Source: Lenzites betulinus (lineage: Eukaryota > Basidiomycota > Agaricomycetes > Polyporales > Polyporaceae). Taken from it: a DNA stretch of 64,000 nt. Below the pieces are notes generated by a model, which searched no databases, had not been told where the DNA came from, and saw only the letters and a list, made by a program, of their open reading frames with translations. Of the stretch, positions 55,501 to 64,000 are shown piece by piece. Position 1 is the stretch's first letter. Every line of letters starts with the position of its first letter. Made by a program: the position numbers and the translations under genes. The stretch spans positions 620,001 to 684,000 of the forward strand of contig JABYQU010000013.1 of NCBI GenBank assembly GCA_022264855.1. The letters are read 5' to 3'.

Positions 55501-58500
55501 CAAGCCCACAGTGCAACCTCAGATTACGCCAAAGTCCCGTCGCTCCAAGGTGCGCCACTATAACAATTTTGCGATCATTTTACTAATGGGGTTTTGTAGC
55601 GGAAACCCCGGTCCAAGGGATCAGGAATGGCCATTTCCGTCAATTTCCCTGCCATTCGGGTCGAGATTCGCGTTCCTCCTCCACCACAGCGACAACCTCG
55701 CTCAGGAGCAGTCATCCTCGATATACACGGCCTGTGTCTCACACCTGGGAGGAACCCGGAACGTGGTGGCGTTCCTACTGCGAGGTTTGGCCCCACAGAT
55801 GATCCATTCGGAGCAGAGCCCAGTATTCGTTCGAGGCCAAACGACAATGTCATCCTGGGTGCGACATGGAAACGAGTCATCGTCGCACACTCGCTTGTTG
55901 GAGAGACGAAAGCACGCGCGATCTTGTCCCTTGGGCCACTGAACCTCCAGGACAACACCCAAGAATCGTTATTCGGGGTTGGCACACCCCCCAGCCACGA
56001 CCTTCCCGTCAACCGCCTCCAACCCCAAGTGGTGGTAAGCCGAGCCGCGGTTGCACCACACATGACGTCTTCTGTCAGCTCAGTGGCGATATCCCTTGAC
56101 ATCCCCTCCGTTCATGTTGAGCTTTCCAAGGCGCTGTTCGATGGCCTACAGTTCTGGGCGGACGACCTCGCCCAGTTGACCGAGATTGCTTTTGCGGAGC
56201 GGCCGGATTCCGATGCTGATACGCAGAGGGCTGGTAGCGCCGATTCCAGCATGATCGGCAGTCGTTATTTTGCGAGGACGAATACGTCAAGCAGCGCTCC
56301 TGACAGTGGTGTCACCAGCCTTGCCGGGACCATCAAAGCACAACAGGAACCTCGCAGTGAGACGGCAGTGAAGGTCATGGTCACAGAAGGTGATCCAAGC
56401 TCATGTCGAGGTCATTGTGTACCGCTGAGCATGTTCCTCCCGCAGCTGTCATCAGACTGTGGGTACCGAGAGAAGAGGACGAGCGACCTTCTGTCCGTCC
56501 TTTCGATGTGTCAGCTTCCGATATCGACGTATTATTGGAGCTCAAGCCGGAGGGGAAGGTATGTGTTGTTTTAATACGCGGAAAAGCTGAGCTTGGCTGA
56601 CAGACTTCGAAAGGACGAGACTGTCGTGACAGTCGGCGTGTCGGATATCAATGTGCACGATCATACACCAACTGATCGAAATTGTTTCCTTTCGTTGACC
56701 TGCCCCCGCTCTCTCGTAAGTTCTCCGATCATATGCACCAAACCAACTAAAGATGAATCATTCACCTTTACTACCAGAGTACTACAACGAAATCTGCCCT
56801 GAAGCTCCGATTCACTTCTCTTGTGGTCCCTGAGACTACCGCGAAGGAGTCTCGAGTTCGGCTCACACTCTGTGGGGTCACATATCACTTCTATCCAGAT
56901 CTCAAATGGGGAAGAGACCTCGGCCGCTTCTTCAAAGCTCCTCCAGGGGTATGGAAAGCATTCTTGTCAGGCATGAAACATTCTCACCTCAGAGTTTTAG
57001 GCCTTTGAGTCGGTGGTACCGAGTGAGCGCACAAGGGTCAACGTCAAGGTTGTCGACACATCGATACGACTGCTAGCACCATCACACCCAGGTGCTGTAG
57101 TCCCGTACATCGGAGAGCTTGACTTCTCGACCGTCATCGAGGGCAACTCTCCCACATCAACGATGAACCTCTCCATCCCTGCGCTAGCTCTACTCCTAGT
57201 AGACGATGTATCGGGCTCGCACGACGAATCAGACACGCCAGTTCGTGTTGATTTGGGTAAGCAAGGGGTAGGGTTTTGGAAGGTGTGTATCATCATATTC
57301 TTCCAGGTATACACTGACAGGAATGTTTGTTAAGTCCGTTGGCTACGCTCTCGTGGTAGAAGTGAACAACCTGGTTTTATCCCTCAAGAGGATCGACTCG
57401 GTCAGCCCATCCGACAGCCGAGTGCGTAATGGCTATGGTGGCGTCCATCACTGGCTTACAGGCTTTTCATCCACAGCTGCTCGTTGAACAAGGCGATCTA
57501 CGCTTACACATGTGCGCAGATACTATGGGTGCATTGGGTGCATTCATAGGAGATCTTTCATCGGCGTTCCAATCTCCAGCCCCCCAGGATCCTCCCGAGA
57601 TCAAGCGACGCAATGAGCCGGCAAACGTTACGGAGAAGCCCAAGCAAGCTCGCAACATGTTGTGTATGTCATCGCTATAGACTGTCGGATTGTGTCTGAT
57701 TGCTAGCTGCAGCATCCCTCGATGATCATGCATTCCGCCGGCTACCCGAAGTCGGTGCTGCTCCTGACATGATCGAAGACGACCTCCCTACGAATCTTGA
57801 CTACCTGGACGAGTCGTTCGGAGCTGCTGCAGGTCTGCGGGAGCTCAGCGACGACGAGTTCGAGGAATCCCCAATTGAAGGATCCTATACTCCGTCCGGG
57901 GCCGAAGATCCAAGAGGAGTTACGTCCATGTTTGGCGGTGAAACAGTCAGAATGCTCCGCACCGAGGGTCTCACTATCGTCGAGAACTACTTTGAGACGC
58001 TTCCTCCTGATTCCGGAGATTCCAGGTACGTCTGAATGTTATTACTTTGATCAGTATGCACATTGACGTTCATACAGCTACGGAGAGACGACCTTCCGAA
58101 CACGCATCCACGACTTCAACGTCACAGTCTTCTTGTACGATGGCTACGATTGGGCGCGTACTCGGAGGATTATCGAGGAGAAGGCGAAGGAGATGAGACG
58201 CAAGTTGGCGAAGATCCGTCAGCTCGTTGCAAGTGGGCAAACTCCCGACCCAAGTGTTGAAGAGACGAACGCGCTTCTCTTCAACTCCGTCTACATCGGC
58301 CTCGAGCACAATGTCGACGAACTAGAGCCTGGAGCGCTGATAGCCGCCATCGACGAAGAGCTGAATGAAGAGTTCGAAACGAACACCCAAAGCTCATGGC
58401 AGTCCCTCAAACCGCAGCCTCTCGCGTCACCCGGTCGGAGCAGTTCCCGCTCTGGCAAAGCCCACCGTCGTCGCCTTCGCCGAGCTAAGGGACCGAGCAT

Positions 58501-59953
58501 CGAGTTCCGGCTTGAGGGCGTCGATGCGGAGGTGGACAACTATCGTGAAGACGAAGCTCTGGTGTCCAGAACCCTGGTCACTGTGAAGGATGTAGAAATC
58601 CTGGATCATATCAAGACTTCGACATGGCAGAAGTTCCTGACCAGCCTGCAAAGGGACACGCGAGGCAATGTTCGAGAGAGCGACTCTAACATGGTGAGAG
58701 TCGAACTCCGTACGCTGCACCCCGTCCCTGGCCACCCGTCAGAAGAGGCCAGGCTTCGCGTGAGCATCATCTACGTTCTGTCTACTATATCATGTAGTGA
58801 CGTTATCACAGGCCAAAATCCTCCCCTTGAGGTTGCATGTAGATCAAGACGCACTAGATTTCCTGAAGCAGTTCTTCAGTTTCAAGGACCCCGAAGCAGC
58901 GCCAGCTGCCCCTTCAGATCCTTCTGCCGGGATCTATTTGCGTAAGCCACCCGAGATTCTCATCGAACACGACGTTGACTGTTGTCCACAGAGCATGCCG
59001 AAGTGTTCCCAATCGACATCAAGCTCGACTACAAGCCGCGTCGAGTGGATTACCGAGCTCTGAAGGAGGGTCGCACCATCGAGCTCATGAACTTCTTCCA
59101 TTTCGACGGCGCCGAGATGACCTTGAGGCATATCACTGTCAATGGCGTACGTTCGTTTCATCGCCGAGCCGCAGTGTTCCACGCTAACACATGCACTAGA
59201 TCACCGGATGGCCCCGCTTTTTCGACCTCCTCAACGACCTTTGGACACCCGATGTGAAGGCAACTCAGCTAGTCGAAGTCATCTCGGGCGTTGCACCTAT
59301 CCGCTCTGTCGTGAACGTCGGCTCAGGCGTCGCAGACCTCGTACTGCTGCCGATTGCGCAGTACAAGAAAGACGGACGAGTGGTTCGCGGCCTCCAGAAG
59401 GGCGCCAACTCCTTCGTTAAGTCTACCGCGATGGAGGCAATCCGACTTGGCGCACGGCTCGCGACAGGGACTCAAGTCATCCTCGAGCAGGCGGAGACTG
59501 TCCTTGGAGGCCAGTTCAAGGATCAGGTGACTGCCGAGGCGCTGCAACTTCCCCCAGGATTCGAGATCGACGACGAAGCCCTAGACGACGACGCTGGAGA
59601 CCTTTTCAGCAAATACGCCGATCAGCCGACGAATGTCAAGGAGGGCGTCAAGTCAGCATACAAGAGTCTCAAGCGGAACCTCAATTCCGCTGCGCAGACG
59701 ATCCTTGCAGTGCCCATGGAGGTTTACGAGCGTTCCGGGAACGAGGTGCGTACAAGATATACGTCTGTTGACCATACCATGCTAATTATGATTAAAGGGC
59801 CCCGTTCGAGCTGTCGTCCGCGCCGTGCCCATCGCCGTACTGAAGCCTATGATCGGTGCAAGCGAAGCGGTGAGCAAGACCCTCCTGGGCCTCCAGAACA
59901 CGTTGGACCCCCACATTCGCCAAGAGAACGAAGCGAAGTACAAGCAACGCTGA
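52548..59953 (+). CDS. ATG2: Autophagy protein Atg2 (bridge-like lipid transfer protein)
   Basis: Rod-shaped lipid-transfer protein that links the ER to the growing autophagosome with Atg9 and Atg18. Fifteen exons (52548-52754, 52805-55549, 55600-56389, 56446-56558, 56614-56715, 56778-56948, 57001-57256, 57321-57421, 57462-57663, 57707-58025, 58078-58759, 58812-58941, 58992-59146, 59200-59745, 59798-59953) give 2224 residues, typical of fungal Atg2. The N-terminal chorein region is clear ([39 protein letters not shown]). Long Ser/Pro linkers fill exon 2. The C-terminal part has the conserved blocks [56 protein letters not shown] and [13 protein letters not shown] helices near the end ([20 protein letters not shown]). 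The fifth exon uses an AAG acceptor. Confidence 0.95.
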
Positions 59954-60159
59954 GGTTTCTCTATCACGGATACCCACCTGCGGCATAGAAGTATCCGCTG
60001 TATACCTATCCTGAACATACGAGTACATATTACCGGAAACATATCTCATATCATAGCTGTACACTAAGCATAGCAATACATCGAGGGGACAGGCCACAAA
60101 GCATATCGACGTGAAGGAAACCCGGAGCGGATAGAATGGGGTATGGGCAGAGTAACGGC

Positions 60160-60948
60160 TTAGTCGATCTCCATGCCCATTGACCGGCCCTCTCCAGCAA
60201 CGAGTGCACTCCGGCTCTTCGCTGCAACCTTGATCTTTTCCTTGATCTTCTCGGTATGGGGGGAGATGGGCTGCACGAGCTTGACGGAGGTTTTTTCGAG
60301 CTTGCGCTTCCGGTGGGCCTTGAGCTTCTCTCTCGCAACAGCCATACTAGTAGAGAGCGAAATGAGATAGATATCCAGAGTACTAGTCATGAAAACAACA
60401 CACCGGTTCTTCCAGAAGGCATGCTCCCTCTTCTGCTTGATCTCCGCAATCCGCTTCATCGCCTTGACCGTGTTCTGGATGAGTTCGCGGTCGTAGCGGA
60501 CGGGGACATTTCTCCTCTTCTCGAAGTCGATCGTAGAGTCCTATATATTATGTCAGCTAGTAGAGTTGGAGAATGTGCATGCATTACTCACGATGGTCAT
60601 CTCCTTGCCCGCGGCCTTCCGGAACGCTTTGGTCCAGCGTACCTTCCTCGGGTTACGCTTCATCCTACATAACACTGTGAGCTTCTCATTCGTACACACT
60701 ACGATAGGTAGTCGTACTTGAAGTTTTTGTGGCACCTGAGGTATCGTAATGTGAGGACAATCCAGGAGCAGCAGATCGAGAGCACACTCACTTCGAAGTG
60801 CAGAAACGAAAGACCTTCGCATCGTTGCGGACGAACGCCGACCCTAGACACATTGAGTCTCATGTAGATCTTCCAAGAGACAACAGAGCATCTCACCGTG
60901 CCCGGGGTAGACGCTTTTTGAGCAGAAGTAGCACTTTTCGATACGCAT
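60160..60948 (-). CDS. RLP24: Ribosome biogenesis protein Rlp24 (eL24-like)
   Basis: Placeholder for ribosomal protein L24 on pre-60S particles; in yeast it recruits the AAA-ATPase Drg1. Six exons (60948-60897, 60843-60792, 60735-60718, 60664-60592, 60540-60404, 60346-60160) give 172 residues. The N-terminal zinc-binding part ([18 protein letters not shown], then RFCTSKCHKNFK with the four Cys) and the block [20 protein letters not shown] are shared with eL24. The Rlp24-specific block [20 protein letters not shown] and the long basic C-terminal tail identify it as Rlp24 rather than eL24. The third exon is 18 nt. Confidence 0.94.
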
Positions 60949-62819
60949 GGCGGCAGCAGTGCGAGAAGTACGCTACGGAGATGCAGGACAGGCGCTTCCC
61001 ATCAATCCTCCAAGAATTTCTTAGACGCCAATACCTGGTCAAACAGGTGCAAACAAACCGCTGGGTTCCGGAGACGTTGCCAACCGACTCGCGTTGTCCG
61101 CAACGTCGACCAGGATGCCGCTACGACAACCCAATAGTTGTCCATACACCACCCTCTTATCCGTGTGCCGCCTGTCATCAGTGCAAGTTCTGAAGATCAA
61201 CATATTCAAGACAAAAGCGTCAACGCGTGCAATTCAGAGTGAACGACAGCGAAAGAGCAAGAGCGTGACATTCAAGTTTGGCGCGAAGACGAGTGCAGCT
61301 GCAAGGATGGCCAGCGAAGGCCGATCGAAGACATGGTGTGAACAGCAAGAACAGTGTGCAGCAAACTAGCAAGATGGAAGACGAAGACGAAACAAAGCAC
61401 TCTGCAATGTGTCATAGCAAGAGACTTGTGTGAGCCGGGTTGTGGTGTGTATGTTCTTAGCGCGTGTTGTTTCTGTGTGGAACGTTCGAAGAAGACCTGT
61501 CAAGTTGCGCAAGCCTTGTGCCGCAAACGGTGCTGCAGCATGAAGGCGTGCCTCCAAGACATAGTCAAGACATACGATTGTGCGAGAGCGAGAGCGACGG
61601 CATCAAAGCAATATACACGGGTTAAGCAAGAACATAAGAGTATAGATACATTTTACCGATTATATCGAGCGTATATGCGCTGGGGGAGCTGATCGTGAGA
61701 CTGCGACTAGGACGCGCCAAAACGAACAAGAAACGCGAAGAGCGAACAAGAGTGAAGCCAGTCACGACGGCAACCGTGTCAATCGTGCTTCGAGCAAGAA
61801 GACCTTCGTTTGCCAACTTGGGAGTTACGGTAGCCCTCTCGGAGTGCAAGTGCAAGATCCTACGACGCGTCAAGTGTCAGAGAACAAGGTGTCATGGGGT
61901 ATAAAGCCTTAAAGACGTACTATAATGAGGGCCGTGAGGCTTCGACGCCTCTTCACCACAGCCCCCCCCTTGCTTAGAGCGCGGTGTAGACTGAGCGCGG
62001 TATCGTCTACGTCGTCCGTTGACGCTTGCTATGTAGTGGATTAGCGCTGCTGGAGAAGGGTTCGTACCGAAAACACCCACCGGAGCAATGTCCTCGCTGT
62101 GGGGTACCTCGGGCTCCTCCTCGTAGCGATAGTCCACCGTTTTCTGGTTCTTGGGCTGAGACTGTAGGGGCTTACGACGCGTTACAGGATCACTCACCAT
62201 CAAGGCATTCGCCGACTTCGACTCTTTGCGGGGGTAGGGATGAAAGCGTACGACAAGGCTTTCGCGATAGCTCGGGAGGCGGAGGGTGTCATTATTCCAT
62301 TGGTTCATCATCAGAGTAAAGGAGGGGAAGGCGGGGTCGGGTTTGCGCATCCGGAGCGTCGAAAGCGGGACTAGTAGCGTAGACACGTAGCAGAGCAGGG
62401 AGCCAGAATGAAAGAAACGAGCGAGGGGGAGGCAGGCGGGTGGGGGTGGGAGGAGGGAAAAGATGGGGACGCCGCTTGGCGAGATCGCTCATTTTATGGC
62501 GGGGCAGAGGAGACGGCGTTTTCGTAAAAAGGAAACGGCGCATCAGCTGGAACGAGCTTATTGCTCGCTCGTCTCCGGTCGCGCGGTGCGCGGCAACTCG
62601 CCGTAGTTGCCTCTTGCCCCCCAGCGCCGGCACCAGATCCATCGGACGCGTCGCGATAGCCACCCCGAAACCCAAGCAGTATGGGCCAGACGAAGGCATC
62701 CAAGACTCAGGCAGCACCGTAGCAAGAAGAGAGCAACAACCATGGAATAGCACGATCACAGCGCGGTGAGTACGAGTTTGCGACAGCTTGTGATTCGTCC
62801 CATCGAAGTGGTTCTGCAG
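60949..62819. other. Gene-poor region, no supported gene
   Basis: From 61200 to 61850 the + strand is rich in A and G (many aagacg, gcaag words). A minus-strand open frame at about 61930-62490 (with a start near MSDLAKRRPHLFPPP) looks partly coding, but I could not close a splice chain or recognise it. A Cys-rich + strand frame at 61354-61692 lacks an ATG. The region may be degenerate transposon or old gene remains. Confidence 0.4.
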
Positions 62820-63555
62820 GGTCATTTCTCGTATGTGCTCTGCCTCATCGACGCGTCCGAAAGCAGTGTCTGGACAGTCCATCGTATTCAGTACGAAGGA
62901 CCCAACGGAGTCAGGTCAATTCGTCCCGGAAGAGGAAGGAGAACGACTGAAGGGGCGTGCGATATTCGTATACCTGCCATAGTCGTGAGTTCCACTATCA
63001 TGTTTGAACCGCTGACAAAGTCTTTCTTTCGCATTCCCTGCAGTATTTCATGCCCATGCATAGATATGGGTCCCCGCCGGCCAAGCCCTGGGTCGCCGTG
63101 CTGCTCTTCAACATTGCATCTCTCGTCCGGGTGTGCGTGACCCAATGTCACATGTCACATCTGGGCGACCTCCTGGATGGGGGCCCACTGCAAGGCGAGT
63201 GTATCCATCCCTTGACCGTTAAATACACAAGTTATGCATCCACAGGGAGAGAACCTCGTGCGCTATATTGCGCATCCGGTGCCCCTTTTTTGAAGGAACA
63301 CGACCCGATGGGACCATTGCACGCCTTCAGCGCGATGTCCAACAATGGCTCTGGTTTCAAGAAGCAAAATCTTTCCAGCAGGGCGTGGAGATTACATCCA
63401 GCCCAGAATTATGGTCGAATATCGATCGAAGGATTGCGATTTGGAGACAAGCAACCACGCACCTTGCCTACATACGAGGGACGACCGACCAAGCATCAAG
63501 CTCGACGAAGTGTCCATCCCTAGGCTTGAAGCTTGAAGGGGTGCCCAGGAGATAA
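62820..63555 (+). pseudogene. Frameshifted gene remnant, unknown family
   Basis: A + strand exon 62820-62984 (SSVWTVHRIQYEGPNGVRSI, then CDIRIPAIV) is followed by a good intron (GTGAGT at 62985, CCCTGCAG before 63044). The next exon reads YFMPMHRYGSPPAKPWVAVL. Further on, the coding signal changes frame: ENLVRYIAHPVP is in one frame and FEGTRPDGTIARLQRDVQQW in another, with a run of six T (63286-63291) between them. The last part (FQEAKSFQQGVEITSSPELW) looks folded and helical and ends at a stop at 63553-63555. I recognise no family. Either the gene is broken by an indel in the T run, or I have missed an intron. Confidence 0.35.
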
Positions 63556-64000
63556 AGCTATTCCGAGTGATTGCCCTTCTGTCAAGACCGGGAAACTACC
63601 AAAGTGGTCCAATTTGTGCGGAGCCGTCATTATTGGATGGTTGCGACGAACCTGAACTCCCCGGCGATTCAACGGTACTGCAAATTTGAGGGCATTCCAG
63701 GCAGAAGGACGCGTGCAAGGAAGCCACAGGAGATCAGACTATGAGACGACACAAGGCAGCCAGAAGCAGCAAGAAAGCACTCCCCAGCAAGGTGCAAGAT
63801 GTAGGGAGAGCAGAAGCAGCCTTTGCGCCCGCGCGCGCAAGGTCCTCGGCGCGTGTCAGGCCTTCAGGGACGAAGGTGAGCCGGATGCCTCCGTTGTCCA
63901 AGGCGCGCTGACGTCCGGGCAGCCTCGAGAACCATATGAAAATGCCTAGGAGTCGTCGGACTGGGATGGTGGAGAGATATCGCCGACGTTACGAGCAGTT
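63556..64000. other. Window edge, nothing recognised
   Basis: No exon chain or RNA gene is visible. One open frame (63686-63949) is hydrophilic and of low complexity and lacks a supporting splice context. Confidence 0.45.

Noticed and set aside
61354..61692. Cys-rich 112-residue open frame
   Set aside because: It begins with GTG, has no upstream in-frame ATG or splice chain, and its first ATG lies past the middle; cysteines follow from the tgt/tgc-rich DNA.
61892..62490. Minus-strand gene starting at MSDLAKRRPHLFPPP
   Set aside because: Frames look partly coding, but joining them needs introns under 40 nt or crossing a stop; no family recognised.

Overview
This window is genomic DNA of a filamentous basidiomycete fungus, most likely an Agaricomycete. 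The grounds are: genes broken by many short introns (mostly 47-75 nt, GT-AG, with one clear GC-AG), dense gene packing on both strands, three proteins of the DUF7918 type that is expanded in mushrooms, and ordinary fungal housekeeping genes. No bacterial, viral or plasmid features were seen. I assembled exon structures by reading splice sites and checking that coding lengths close in frame. Coordinates are gene spans from start codon to stop codon; UTRs are not delimited.

Layout. 0.6-6.5 kb: a DUF7918 protein, the ESCRT-III protein CHMP7, and a single-pass membrane protein. 7-11 kb: a Crb2/Rad9/53BP1-type checkpoint mediator with Tudor and BRCT regions. 11-13 kb: a gene-poor stretch with a perfect 18-bp hairpin and a Helitron-like 3' end. 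13-17.3 kb: a membrane protein and a chromodomain/AT-hook protein. 17.5-22.9 kb: an acyltransferase divergent from RAD54. 23-26 kb: the U5 snRNP protein Lin1/CD2BP2 and an isoprenylcysteine methyltransferase. 26.8-30.3 kb: two tandem DUF7918 genes. 30.6-33.7 kb: an IGHMBP2/Hcs1-type helicase. 34-42 kb: a PQ-loop vacuolar transporter, a LisH-CTLH protein, an unrecognised leucine-rich protein, ribosomal protein L7 with an intronic C/D-box snoRNA, and Nce101. 42.5-49.5 kb: the NatB subunit Naa25/Mdm20, then RPA32 and a divergent tandem RPA32 paralogue. 50-61 kb: a small unknown gene, a GDSL esterase, the lipid-transfer autophagy protein Atg2, and the ribosome-biogenesis factor Rlp24. 61-64 kb: gene-poor, with one apparently frameshifted gene.

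Themes. Several genome-maintenance genes lie here (Crb2-like, chromodomain, RAD54, IGHMBP2-like, two RPA32). They are separated by unrelated genes, so this is probably chance plus one local duplication rather than a functional cluster. The observations most worth following are the repeated SUMO-type motifs carried on duplicated exons in the tandem DUF7918 genes, the tandem RPA32 paralogue with an RSQTP repeat linker, and the snoRNA in the RPL7 intron.
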